Source of the DNA: Meandrina meandrites | Lineage: Eukaryota; Cnidaria; Anthozoa; Scleractinia; Meandrinidae | Length of the DNA: 64,000 bases | Direction: 5' to 3' | Assembly (NCBI GenBank): GCA_963693305.1 | Contig: OY855906.1 | Location: forward strand, 14,994,102-15,058,101 | Part shown: positions 36,791 to 47,912 of the stretch, piece by piece | Layout of the letters: each line of letters opens with the position of its first letter | How positions within the stretch are numbered: position 1 is the first letter of the stretch | Notes under the pieces: generated by a model | Seen by the model: the letters and a program-made list of their open reading frames with translations, nothing else | What the model was told of the DNA's origin: nothing | Database searches by the model: none | Made by a program: the position numbers and the translations under genes

Positions 36791-38277
36791 CTTAATATCG
36801 ATAAACCTTGGCCCATTGAGCATTGTAACATGGCAAACTCGGTGAGCTGATTGGTAAAAAATGATATCACACATGTGTGGATACCATTTTTATCCACACG
36901 TGTGATACCATTTTTTTCGATTTGCTACCACTCGCTATACCACTGCAGTTTACATATATATAATATATTACAAAATAAATGTGATACTACGAGAACTCTG
37001 ATTGTTCAAGAACGTATAGACTATTGTACCAATTTAAACAGAATACTAAACCTTATGAACGACTATAATGCAGTTACCAAAAAACAATTATTCCGCTTAC
37101 TGCAGTTGGAGCGAAGAAACTTGCTAAAAAAAAAACTGAAAATGCAGTAACAAAAACAATGAGAAGGAGCACAGAAACAGTTCCGCTTTCACAGGACTGG
37201 CACGATATTAATAATTTGACTATTTGTTCATTCCTTTTACTCTGAAAACGTACTTGCAAACGAAAAACTACCACAAACTTTGGTCGCGATAAAACATAAC
37301 TTGAAATTTTTTCATAACAGGTATTCATGGTTATGCCGTAGTAAGCACTTGAATTGATATAAATTTTACATGTAAGCGCTTTCATTATTTTTTGAATAGC
37401 TTAAAACTTTTCAAAGTTTTCCTCGCGTCGATCCGATTACTTGAAATGTTTTGATGGCAGATATTTATGGTCTGTCATAGTAAGCACTTATATTGATATA
37501 AATTTTAAGAACTTTCAGTACTTTTTGTATAGCTTAAAACTTAGCTTAAAAGTTTTCCTCGCGTCGATTCGTGGATTTGTAAGTGGAGCTGAACCTGTGT
37601 TTTAATCTTTCCGCCGCTGCGATTGGTTTACATTTTGATCACGAAATTCAAAACAGATTTCTATTATTTCATTAACAAACGTTGTCCATGGTTATTTCAT
37701 AAGAAATATAACACCCTTTCTATGTGTTTACCGGCGATGTTTGGGATGTTGGGAGACCAATCAAAAAGCTTGTAAATCACGAAAATTCAGGCGAGAGATT
37801 TACAAACTCTTCGACTCTTCACTTAACATTCCAATTAGATTTATTGCCCCAGTTAATCCATCAAAAACGTTGCCTATTGCTTAAGAAATGAATAAAACTG
37901 AAAATGTTGTCTTGGTAACGTTACAAAGAGAGATTAACTGTTACAATTACACTTACCTTGAAAATGGCGTCATTATGACTCTGAAACGTCGGTTCATATC
38001 GCTAGTTTTTACTTGTTTATTATACATTGTTATAAAGAAATTAACGACAAGCACATTGTTGAAAGCGAATCAACGACGAGCCATGTTTTTACTTCTCTTG
38101 ACATTGTCTTGGAGATCATGCATTTCGCACGCAACCTACAGATTTTTCACTAATCAGTAGGTTGCGCTGATTCCCAAAATTAACTGTACACTCTTTGCCA
38201 ATGAGAAGATAGTGACTACGATGTATAATGATTAACAATTATCCTGTGAAATCGCGCGGAATATCGCCTGATACTTA

Positions 38278-39375
38278 TACCTGATTCACACCAACAAAAC
38301 ATGTCTAGTTAAACCAGGTTTAAGAAAATGAAAATCAGCAACAGACAACTGACAGACTAAATTTTACATAGGGTTCAAGTATGCTCTAACTTGTGCTTTC
38401 ATTGTGCCAAATTTGAAGTCGATAAACATCAGTCAGCAACTTCCATGAAGAAAACAATTTTAAACTGTGTTTAACTAAACAACATTTAAACATGTTTAAT
38501 ACCTGATTCACACCAACAAAACATGTTTAGTTAAACCAGGTTTAAGAAAATGAAAATCAGCGACAGACAACTGACCGCAGACTAAATTTTACATAGTGTT
38601 CAAGTATGCTCTAACTTGTGCTTTCATTGTGCTAAATTTGAAGTCGATAAACATCAGTCAGCAACTTCCACGAAGAAAACAATCAGCGACAGACAACTGA
38701 CCGCAGACTAAATTTTACATAGTGTTCAAGTATGCTCTAACTTGTGCTTTCATTGTGCTAAATTTGAAGTCGATAAACATCAGTCAGCAACTTCCATGAA
38801 GAAAACAATTTTAAACCGTGTTTAACTAAACAACATTTAAACATGTTTAATACCTGATTCACACCAACAAAACATGTTTAGTTAAACCAGGTTTAAGAAA
38901 ATGAAAATCAGCGACAGACAACTGACCGCAGACTAAATTTTACATAGTGTTCAAGTATGCTCTAACTTGTGCTTTCATTTTGCTAAATTTGAAGTCGATA
39001 AACATCAGTCAGCAACTTCCACGAAGAAAACAATTTTAAACCGTGTTTAACTAAACAACATTTAAACATGTTTAAGCTTTGGTGTGAATGGGGTATTAGT
39101 CTCCTTTGCAGCCGTTGTTTGGGCTCGTCACGCAACGACGGTGGGAGAGGGAGCGTTGTGTGACGAGCCCAAACAAGGGCTGCGAAGGAGACTACAGATA
39201 ACTGACAGACTAAATATTACATTAGGTTCAAGTATGCTCTAACGTGTGCTTTCATTGTGCCAAATTTGAAGTCGATAAACATCAGTCAGCAACTTCCATG
39301 AAGAAAACAATTTTAAACCGTGATTTTAAAACTAAACAACATTTAAACATGTTTAAGCTTTGGTAGAATGGGGTA
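38278..39375. repeat. Transposon-derived tandem array, about 223-bp units
   Basis: Units starting ACCTGATTCACACCAACAAA recur at about 38278, 38501 and 38862, with a truncated unit from 38682 and a partial one after 39195. Unit ends hold inverted TTAAACATGTTTAA motifs. The outer ends (GATTCACACCA and TGGTGTGAATGGGG) look like TIRs, so this may be a short DNA element amplified internally. Confidence 0.75.
39099..39193. repeat. GTCTCCTTTGCAGCC hairpin element
   Basis: Imperfect palindrome: GTCTCCTTTGCAGCC...GGGCTCGTCACGCAACG and back, around a GA-rich loop. It interrupts the last unit of the 38278 array. Confidence 0.75.
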
Positions 39376-39644
39376 TTAGCCGACGTGGCCGTAGGCCGAG
39401 TTGGCTAAAATCAGACGATATTCCGCAAGAGTGAGCAGGATAATTGGTTTCTTATTCAACAAATTGTCAACGAAAACTATTTTACAGCTAAAAATACTGT
39501 TGTTATGCAGCGCTTTGCGATACTTCGTACAAATTGTAGCAAGTACGTATATCGCAGGATATCTGTTAGGTACGGATAACGGAGAACAAGGACGTCCAGA
39601 CCATATATGGACATCGCGCGAACTTGTTGAATAATAATGCAAAT

Positions 39645-39658
39645 TAGTATCACCCAAC

Positions 39659-39696
<38 letters not shown>

Positions 39697-39840
39697 GCTA
39701 CTAGAGGACTATTAGTAATAGTCCTCGAGTAGCGAAATTCACGACGCTTTCTTTCGTTTTATTCCTAAATAAATCTTTCTTCAACTTGCATTTGCTAGCT
39801 TTATTATTGCTTTTTCTGTCCGACTAGTTGGGTGATACTA

Positions 39841-39842
<2 letters not shown>
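39645..39842. mobile_element. Short inverted-repeat element (TAGTATCACCCAACTAGT)
   Basis: Perfect 18-bp terminal repeats TAGTATCACCCAACTAGT at both ends, about 195 bp, non-coding, with an internal GAGGACTATTAGTAATAGTCCTC palindrome. Confidence 0.8.
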
Positions 39843-39874
<32 letters not shown>

Positions 39875-39946
39875 GTCAATAGCCCATTCGGCTTCGCCTC
39901 ATGGGCTATTGACCCGTAGCCCTTTCGGGCTACGGGTCTAATTGTT
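39842..39946. repeat. Palindromic element, CAATTAGACCC ends
   Basis: Ends AACAATTAGACCC and GGGTCTAATTGTT with an inner CGGGTCAATAGCCCAT inverted repeat. It forms one long hairpin directly adjoining the previous element. Confidence 0.75.
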
Positions 39947-40367
39947 AAATAGCTGCACGCGAGGTTTTGCCTATAGCTTGTGAACTTTGAAATTCATTTG
40001 CTCAGGTTCTGATGACAAATTGTTGTCAGTGTTATCACGGATAACAAATTACATCTTTAGCTTTTAAAAGAGGTAGAAAATAACGCAATAGGATTTTGAT
40101 TATTCTGGTACTCGATTTTTGTCCAACTTAAATTAATATTACTCGATTTCCTAATGGATTCCGTCTTAATTTCCTTTTGAAAGATCAGAACATCGTCAAG
40201 CATACAAGCATAAGAGAGTGACTATCACAAAGCAGAATTATTTAGAAATGTCAACAGTATTTAAAGCATTAACTGTGTTCTGTTTTGTTCTTTTTATCAG
40301 GTTGACTGGAAAAACGTTGCACTCAAATCTCTGGTGCATTCAATTACCCGTAAGCGTAAGTACCAAA

Positions 40368-43245
40368 ATGGCTTCAGATTGGAACAGAAGCATTTGCGGT
40401 TTACTAAGTGACGATGTTATTCCAGTCAACGACACTGCCGCCTTCATAAACGATGCTGTTGTCGTTGCTTTCAACGTACCAGTCTGTGTTTTTGCCCTCC
40501 TCAGTAACCTGGTTGCCATAGCTACTGTAGTCAAGACACCTTCCTTACATAAACCCTGCAACATTTTGCTATGTAGCCTGGCCTTCGCTGATTGCCTCTC
40601 GGGCGCCATCACGCAGCCACTGTTTGTAGCAAGGCGCTTAATGCTTCATCGTGCCCACATATCATGTGATTATCAGCTTGAGCTGTACATCCTGCATCGC
40701 TGCACTATAAGGTTGACTACTATGTTATCCTTCGTTAGCATGATGGTAATGAGCTTTGATCGTCATAGTGCCTTGTCCAAACCGCTACAATATCGTGCTA
40801 ACATGACCAACATAGGTAAGTGTTAGGTCATATTACAGACTGGTCATTTGTTATGTCATATACGAAATCTGCTTATCTGTATGAAAACCCAGCTTAGCCT
40901 AGCCTAGTCTAACAAAAATAAATACCCTTTGAAAAACCAGCCAAACAGCAGCCATCCAAGTAAGATGTATTGTCGAATCCGTTTATCAAAGAGATGACAT
41001 ATATGCATGATTCCAGAATAAAGAAAAGTATTCTCATTCAAATACTGTAAGAGAAACGTGTAAGATTGAAGCCAAAACATTCCTTAGCATGATGGAAATC
41101 TAGTACAGAATTAAAAGACGTGCTCTGGTTATAAACGTTTAAAATTACGAGTTTTGGGCTGTACGATGTACAGCCTTCGACAGACAAAAAATAAATAAAT
41201 AACGATTTGCGATAAATATTGCAATGGAAAGTAGTAAGATGGAAAAAGAAAATAATATTTAAATTGATTTTGAATATTTGTTAAAAAGTTGTGTTTAACC
41301 AAAAATACTTTTTCTTAGTCAATTCATCTTTCGAATTCAGAGATTCTTCAAACATGCAAGGCTCATCATAACTAGTCATTATTGAAATCCTTTGTGTCAA
41401 CTTGAGCACAGGGAACGAAGTTGGAGGGGAGGGTGGATGGCAGTCACAAGGCTACAATTACTTCAACTTAGGTGATTCAGTGTGGCAGGAGTGTTGGTCA
41501 CGTGAATAACCCAGGCCCAAAGTGCAACCCTAACACTGAATCTAACCCTTAACCCAACAACCCTAACCCATAAGCCCGAACCCTGCAAACCCTAATCCAG
41601 ACACGATTATATATTAAGTACAACCCTAGCTTTCACTCTGTGTTGTCATAAGTTCTGGTCACGTTACCTCAATTGTTCTCCTTAAGAACCTCTGATAATT
41701 TGTTAAAGTATTCATAACCAATTTACATATTCTTTTCTTTTTATACATGTATCTTATACATTTATTCCACTAGTTATTTAATTTTGTACCCGTCGAAGGC
41801 TGTATATTGAACAGCCGAAAGCTAAAAGCTTTTATGCAGGAAACGTTCTTCATTCTTGATCATGTTTCATGCCAACCTAGCTACGCCCCCTCCCCCATAT
41901 TTTAAGAAATTTTGTAGATTTTATCCACGTGTGTGTGTGTGAGGAAGGGAGGGGGGGGGGGGGGGGAGGAGAAGGGGGAGTTGGGGGGTTGAGGGGCTTG
42001 AGTTGAGCGGGGGGAGGACTTACTTTTAAGGTGGACTTTACGAGGAAGCTCAAGAGGGCAGGGATTTCCAGGGGTGTTTACTGCCGAATGATGGTAAATG
42101 TTTTCCCAAAGTAAGCATACCTGCCGAGCGAGATGGCGCGCAATATTTATAATTTAGTTTCCGGTTATTGTTTTCCCTTGATAGGAGACTGGGGACTGGA
42201 GAAATTGGTATAAAAGTTTCCGAAGGATTACCTGAAACGTAGTCCACAATTTCCGAACGGTTTTTCCGCGAAAATTATTGCTCCAATTGCGTTCCAAACA
42301 AACTTTCCAGGAGTTTTGGCTACATTTTAAGAACTCTAGCAGTACAGAAAAGGCATGGAAAAACTGTTATTTACCCATTTCAAAATAACTCGAACGGACG
42401 CACTGATTCATCTTAGTGATTTAAGGGGTTTTTCAAGTGAAAAGTTAAACAGGTTGCAAGACAAGTAGACATTATTTCTAGTGGCCATGCATTTAGCTTC
42501 GCGATAGCTACTTTCCAGGCATGCTACTAAAAGAGAACAAACAGTATTCTGTAATGTATTTCTAGAGGTACTATTTTCTATCCAATTCGAAGGTATATGC
42601 GAGGGTTATCTTTGCTGTCAGAAACGGTTTAGATTTTGACCTTCGGGTGGGGGAGGGGAGATAAAATAAATTTATGTAACTTCGTTATAATTTTCCGTGC
42701 TCAAGACACGGTCGATTGTAGACACTAAACGCGTTTTTCAAAACAGTCGGTGATTTGCTCGTTTGTTTTGTTTTTCAACAGATGCAATAAAAAGAGCTGC
42801 GTTTGCTGGAGTAAGCACGACGGTGTTTACAGTGTCCACCGAATTCTTTTTATCCTCAAATATCTTTTTGTTGTACCTGGTTGGTAACACGGTCAGTGCA
42901 TTCATAATTCTGACACCGGTCATCAATCATGTGAGGATGTTCATTGCTGTCCGTCGGCACAGTAATCAGGTGGCAGATGCAGTCGCGTCAAATCAGCAGC
43001 AAGCTATGATATTAAGACGTGAGAAGAAAGTGGCTTACGACATGATGATTTTAATAGCTGCTCTAGTAATTTCTTTTTTACCTGCTACATTACTTAAGGG
43101 TCTTCAATCGTCGTTGATTCAAGAGTATCGTTATCTTTTTCCATGGGCAGTGACATTTACGCTAATGAAAGCTTCTGCTAATCCTATTCTGAACTTTTGG
43201 CGGAACAAAGAACTGAGAAATGCAATGAAATCGCTGATGTCTTGA
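40368..43245 (+). CDS. Rhodopsin-class (class A) orphan GPCR
   Basis: Seven-helix plasma-membrane receptor, 303 aa, in two exons: 40368-40815 and 42782-43245 (phase-1 intron, GTAAGT...CAACAG) placed just after helix 3. TM1 about 33-55 has SNLVA (N1.50). TM2 about 65-87 has LAFAD. Cys100 precedes TM3, which ends in DRH at 131-133 rather than DRY. TM6 about 233-257 has SFLP. TM7 ends in NPILN (283-287), where NPxxY would have Tyr. Helix 4 lacks the usual Trp. A longer frame opens at 40218, but MASDWNRSIC is preferred because that upstream part is frameshifted in the paralogue at 63766. Ligand unknown. Confidence 0.88.
41157..41835. repeat. Inverted stem-loop pair in GPCR intron, possibly Penelope-type
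   Basis: GTCGAAGGCTGTA...ACAGCC stem-loops occur on the minus strand near 41157-41190 and on the plus strand near 41792-41822, in inverted orientation about 600 bp apart. The interior includes a degenerate CCCTAA-rich stretch (41523-41603). Origin uncertain. Confidence 0.35.
41935..42022 (+). repeat. G-rich tract
   Basis: Runs of G up to about 18 nt, with further GGGG blocks, follow a short (GT)n. It could form quadruplexes. It lies in the GPCR intron. Confidence 0.8.
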
Positions 43246-43309
43246 TGAAATGTAAAAGACATCTGCTGATTTGCCAAGATACTAACGATTGTGTAACATT
43301 TCGGTGAGA

Positions 43310-43315
43310 AATAAA
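43310..43315 (+). promoter_or_regulatory. Polyadenylation signal AATAAA
   Basis: Canonical AATAAA, 65 nt after the GPCR stop codon, the first such hexamer downstream. It implies a very short 3' UTR. Confidence 0.55.
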
Positions 43316-45085
43316 ACAATCCAAATTTAAGGTGGCTCTGAAACCACTTCGTAGGAATTTTTTAACTTTGTGAAAAGTTGTATTTGGACATGCTTCGCAA
43401 TACTACACCGACGACTCCAGATCGACATTCAAAGGCCTCTTTGAGGCGACGACTATTTTCCATGATGAAGAACATGCATCCGTATAAGCAGAAAAGATGA
43501 AAATATTTTACTTTTGTTCCAAAAACAACTTTCTTTCTGCTGTCCCTTCTTTAAACCTCTTAAAATCCGCAACAGAATGATGTATAACGCTCTAGACACA
43601 CATACGCTTTGTGTGTTAAGTTACTTCAACGCGTTGGGTTGGAAAGCATGGAGGGAGAGAGTTGAAGACACTGGCGGGCACGCGCACGATTATCTTTTTT
43701 CTTTTTTTCCCTCGACGTGTTTTTTTTTTTCCAAGAAGCTAATAAGTGCTTCCCATTTATAATAATTTAGGCTTAGCGCACGCTATTGCTGGCTTGCACT
43801 GTCACGCCATAAAAATATAAATTAGAAACCGTTCAATGAAAGAAACTAAGAAAACGAAATGTTATAACAGACCTACACTGGAAAAACTTTTCCAAGTCTC
43901 AGGTCTCTGTGATGCGCCGTTTCTGAGTTATTTTCCAAAACGTTTCACGCAAATGTATAGAGCTTTGTATGGAGACGCCATGTTGGTGTACAACTTTAGT
44001 ACACTACCATGGCCGCCACAAATCAGCCAAATCATCTGAAATTCACTTTTGCGATGAAAGCGCTTTCTCTTCGCTCGTGAGCTCTCATATATGTGCATAA
44101 ACACATCTCCTAAGACTCCAGTGCAGCTTTGTCGCGGCCACTATCTCCGTGTTACGCAAGGTTAAAATTAGGAAATTAAAAATGCTGTATTCTTAAAGCG
44201 ACAGACACTACAGGACTCAAAACGACTTTCTTCTAGGTCATCTTCAACCCAGTGTAGAAAAAAAAATTAGAAGACCTCACAATAATGAGTTTAAAATGTT
44301 ATGACGTCACATGCAAACCAAGAATTGCCTGTCACCACCGTTACAAAAAATGTAACGCTAGAAAAAGCCGTAAATTATGAAATCCAGTGATACAATGCAA
44401 ACTTTGAAAACAACAATTAAAACTACAGTCTATGTGCATCCCACTTATGAAGAAAATGAGATACATATACAAAATCAAGTGTTGTCTAATGAGGAAATAA
44501 AAACAAAATATTGCGTGAAAATGCTCAATTTACGGCAGCATCAGATGTTAAGGATCAAGAAAAAAAAACTGACGTAAACAACGATTTCATGCCAATTGCT
44601 ACTATTTCAAAGTGCATATAAACTGGACATTTTTCTCCTCCATTCTCTTAAACATAGTCGAACATTAAGCTAATTAAGTATAGTGTAACTAAAAGAATTA
44701 ACACGCGTGATACCCATGCATTTACTGCCAAATGGTTGTCAACTTTATTGTGTAAGTTGTTAATGGTAATTTTACTTGTAAAATAGAGTTACCGTTGTTT
44801 TCTGCGCGTAGTAGTGCAATTTTAATCACTGTTTGATGACACGCTCAACAGGGGCAACGTCTGCTTATGTAATGTCTTTCTTGACTAACCACGAGTCTTT
44901 ACATCTGTTAATTAAACATAGTCGAACATTTAGTTGGTATTCTTTGATAAGACATTATATAACTGATCTTTTCTAGTAATGATATACCACGGGGCTTGTG
45001 AAGAAATGATAAAATTGCGAACAAAGTGTAAATACTTTGAAAATTCGCGCGTGACAGGCCATTTTATTCACGCATTGCATGCAAC
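43316..45085. other. Intergenic, no supported feature
   Basis: AT-rich sequence with several short open frames, none with recognisable motifs. No clear repeats were seen by eye. Confidence 0.4.
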
Positions 45086-46381
45086 CAGAAGTCCATAACT
45101 AGAAGTCTACATCTCTGGTAATAGGCTTTGAGATATGTCTTTCGCGTGTACCTCGCGCTCCTCGCGTGTAGGCTATTTTTAGAACAGCTTTGCCGCGAAC
45201 AAGTAGCCAATCACATTGAAGTATTTTTTAATTTGCGCCTTTGATTGGTTGAACAAATTTTTGAAGAAAAGCAGAACAGAACTACAGAGGACGAGTGAAC
45301 TCGAGCGAACGGCATTACGAAATTTCTGTTTGTTGATCATCGTAATTTCCGGGCCGTTTTGTGAGGATTAAATCGTCCGGACAAGAATCATCAGGCCATC
45401 TTTCATCGATGACGATAGCATCGAAGTTGTAAAAATTCGGAGCATCCAAATAAGCGAGAGGACCTCAGTGTTTTGGAGTCAGAATACGAAATGGCAGCGG
45501 GCAAGATAGACTAATTCCGAGTCAAATTCAAAATGCGAAGACACTAAAGATTAATGGTGCTCTCAAGATGAAGACAGGCATTAAGAGAGCAAGTGCATTT
45601 TGGCACAGGTTCGTTGCTATTTTGAAAAACAAAACCGTGGTCCCTGAAGCGCTCAACATCGAGCGCGGAATGAACAGAATGAAGTTTGATTCGTTTGAGA
45701 ACAACATTCAGAGAAAACGACAAGTTTGGCGGGTTTCGCATGTTTTTGGAATTATAAGGACGGCATGAAAACAAAAGACTAACTAAGGTAATGTACTTGT
45801 TTTAATATGAATAGAAATACGAGTTTAATTCATCGAACAATGATGATTTCATTCACACCCGTCAAAAGTTTAATTCAAGTTGTGCTTCTCGGGCACTTCG
45901 CAGTGTGCAGCTATTGTGTTGTGTATGTTGTTCAGTATTTTAACACGAGGATATGCTGTTCAAAATAAAGACACACTTAACTACTTAAAGTTTGGGGAAC
46001 TTCTGTTCATAAATTCTCTCGTAAATTATAAAAAGTCGACCTGTTTGTTTTGTGAGTTTGTCTACTGAAACCCGGCGACGGGTTGCTTTTTCACTCGCCT
46101 TCAAATGCCACTGAACAGACGTTTGAAATCTCTATCTACGATACTACTTCTGTCGAAATGTAAGAATTAAAGAGAATGGCCTGTCGAGTGTTTTGATGTG
46201 ATTTGATTTATTTCACCTGCCACTTTCCAAAATATTCGGCCGCAACTTAGAACTCCAATCGTGTCGAAATAGTGGTTTACGTCATTTTCTCGCGAGACAT
46301 CAGTTTCTAAAAATAGCCTACACGCGAAAGACATAGCACGCGCCCCAATACCAGAAGTAGACTTCTAGTTATGGACTTCTG
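45086..46381. mobile_element. 1.3-kb inverted-repeat DNA transposon, 7-bp duplication
   Basis: Ends CAGAAGTCCATAACTAGAAG and its complement, with further inverted homology (GTCTTTCGCGTGTA, GTAGGCTATTTTTAGAA). ATGCAAC is duplicated at 45079-45085 and 46382-46388. A 66-codon frame at 45568-45768 has no recognised motif. Probably non-autonomous. Confidence 0.72.
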
Positions 46382-46908
46382 ATGCAACATGTTATTAAAA
46401 CCAATGCTTGTCAGGAGCCCGCGTTCATTTCGTAACAAGGACAACAAAAGCTTTCTAGGTTGTTTTTAAACAATTCAAAGAGGAAAATGCTCGCACCATA
46501 TGCTCTTGACATAGCTGTCATTATCTCATCACTCATCGCTTCACTCACTACGTTTCACATTTGTAGACATTTTGAAAACTTTCAACGTCAAGTTAAGTTA
46601 TGCAAAGGTCAGCGGAATTACAAACAAAAGTCTACGACCCATCGAATGACCGGCCGAATTCGCGCTCGCTAAGGGACGGACCATTATTTTTCTGGAGGGG
46701 GGGGGGGGGGGGGGGGGGGGGGATGAAAAATATTGAAAAAAATTGTTTGCAGGGCCTAAAAAGACAAAACAAATTGTTTGCAAACATCATATGTATTAGA
46801 AAAATAGTTTGCATAGAAGTCAGAGAAACTTTTTTTTTCATTTTTTTATTTTTTAACGAAGACTAGTGAGCAGCACAAGGAGGAAAGACTTCTTGTAGTT
46901 GTAAGCTT

Positions 46909-46968
46909 GTCGTTTATTTCCGACGCGTTTCGTCTCTAACTGAGACTTCTTCAGGGAATGAATACGAC
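46909..46968 (-). ncRNA. Hammerhead-ribozyme-like motif, minus-strand arm
   Basis: Reads on the minus strand with the same elements as the plus copy at 47150-47209: GTCGT, internal loop, TTCC, CTGAAGA, an extra A, GTCTC/GAGAC hairpin, GAAA, ACGCGTC, GGAA, internal loop, ACGAC. Only loop I differs (ATTCA against ATTTA). Activity is not shown. Confidence 0.5.
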
Positions 46969-47149
46969 GAGCAAAGAACAGCATATATAGCACATTCGCG
47001 TGCTTAGCCTCAACTTCCCATGGAAGTGAATAATAACTAAAATATGCTGTAAACGTAACGTTCGTTTACAGCATATTTTAGTTATTATTCACTTCCATGG
47101 GAAGTTGTAGCTAGGCACGCGAATGTGCTATATATGCTGTTCTTTGCTC

Positions 47150-47209
47150 GTCGTATTTATTCCCTGAAGAAGTCTCAGTTAGAGACGAAACGCGTCGGAA
47201 ATAAACGAC
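47150..47209 (+). ncRNA. Hammerhead-ribozyme-like motif, plus-strand arm
   Basis: Type I layout. Helix I is GTCGT/ACGAC plus TTCC/GGAA around an internal loop. The core CTGAAGA is at 47164-47170, then one extra A (47171). Helix II is GTCTC-AGTTA-GAGAC (47172-47186), then GAAA (47187-47190). Helix III would be the self-complementary ACGCGT, ending at the expected cleavage position after C47196. A helix III this short suggests a dimeric ribozyme, as reported for Penelope-like elements. A single extra A after A9 is known from a viroid hammerhead. Confidence 0.5.
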
Positions 47210-47645
47210 AAGCTTACAACCACAAGAAGTCTTTCCTTGTATCCTTGTGCTGCTCACTAGTCTTCGTTAAAAAATTAAAGAATTAAAAAAAAAATTACTG
47301 CCGCCAATCTTCGTAGTGTACGTCTCAGAAAACGAAAAAGATGAGTTCAGAGGTGTTTATTGGTCGCCACCATAAAATATTGAATTAAATAATGATTGAT
47401 GGCAGCAAAAGCGAACCTCCTTTTTGTGTCAGTCAGATCGTGGTTAAAAAAGATCGAAAAAAAAATTGTTTGCAGGAAGGTGTTGTTAGAAAAAAATTGT
47501 TTGCAGAGGTGCATAGATAAAAAAAAAAGTTTGCAGAGAGAGATTTTTCATCCCCCCCCCCTCCAGAAAAATAATGGTCCGTCCCTAACATATCTCCTAT
47601 TTTGCATTCTGCAAAATAGTCTTAAAAAGGAAAAGTTTCTAATTA

Positions 47646-47820
47646 CAGTCAACTCTTGTTATAGCGGACACGCTTGGGACTTCGTTTAGTGTCTGTATTA
47701 GCGAGAGTCCGTAATAGCGGGGGTCATTTCCAGTCAAACCTGTATTGCTGGGGATCTGAATCTTGTCCGTAATTGTGAGTGTTCGTAAAAGCGGGGTGTC
47801 CGCAAGGCGAGAGTTGACTG
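47646..47820. mobile_element. Tc1/mariner-type MITE
   Basis: Ends CAGTCAACTCTTG and CGAGAGTTGACTG are flanked by TA on both sides (47644-47645, 47821-47822). The 175-bp interior has repeated GTCCGTAATAGCGG-type motifs. Non-autonomous. Confidence 0.78.
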
Positions 47821-47912
47821 TAACTCGAACTGTATATTAAGGGCCTTTCTGTTGAAAAGCCACCACCAGACAAAGTATTATTTTGACTCCAAATCCACTG
47901 AAAAATGCCAGT

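Larger units (their letters stand above)
35441..37160 (+). pseudogene. Decayed multi-exon coding region, copy 1 (unrecognised)
   Basis: Four conserved blocks look like exons. The first is 35441-35522, with two in-frame stops. The second, about 35640-35770, is open and encodes AKWPTFFKENLFDLNQEKK and RGRLAGDFVRKI before a GTAAGG donor. The third, about 36180-36400, has the YGTAKNK motif but stops. The fourth, about 37005-37150, encodes ERIDYCTNLNRILNLMNDYN. The family is not recognised; it may be a host gene or an old element ORF. Its partner at 60741-61743 is broken at different places. Confidence 0.4.
35243..40815. repeat. Segmental duplication, copy 1
   Basis: Aligns by eye, in the same orientation, with 58812-64000. 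Shared anchors include AGAAGCAAAAACAGCTCGCT, TTCATTAGCTCATCGAAAAG, GATTCTACGGTACGGCAAAA and the GPCR 5' exon. Copy 1 alone carries repeat insertions at about 36450-36990 and 38270-39945. Copy 2 alone carries the 58893-60628 transposon. The duplication predates these insertions. Confidence 0.8.
46847..47275. repeat. 430-bp near-perfect palindrome (inverted pair of about 209-bp arms)
   Basis: Arms 46847-47055 and 47063-47275 are reverse complements apart from a few substitutions and a 5-nt indel. The spacer is about 7 nt (TAACGTT). Each arm contains TGTGCTGCTCACTAGTCTTC, GGAAATAAACGACAAGC and GCTATATATGCTGTTCTTTG. Each arm also has a hammerhead-like core. It resembles two copies of one retroelement terminal segment joined tail to tail. 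Confidence 0.88.
46673..47585. mobile_element. Inverted-repeat element, PIF/Harbinger-like, hosting a palindrome
   Basis: Ends GGGACGGACCATTATTTTTC and complement are followed inside by long G or C tracts. A TAA duplication lies at 46670-46672 and 47586-47588. Internal copies of AAAAATTGTTTGCAG-type repeats lie near both ends. A 430-bp foldback (46847-47275) sits inside. Confidence 0.72.

Noticed and set aside
40218..40367. N-terminal extension of the GPCR from an upstream Met
   Set aside because: The corresponding sequence before 63766 is frameshifted while the part after MASDW is conserved, so the upstream stretch looks non-coding.
46460..46866. Open frames running through the G30 tract
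   Set aside because: They translate homopolymer and transposon TIR sequence; none is conserved.
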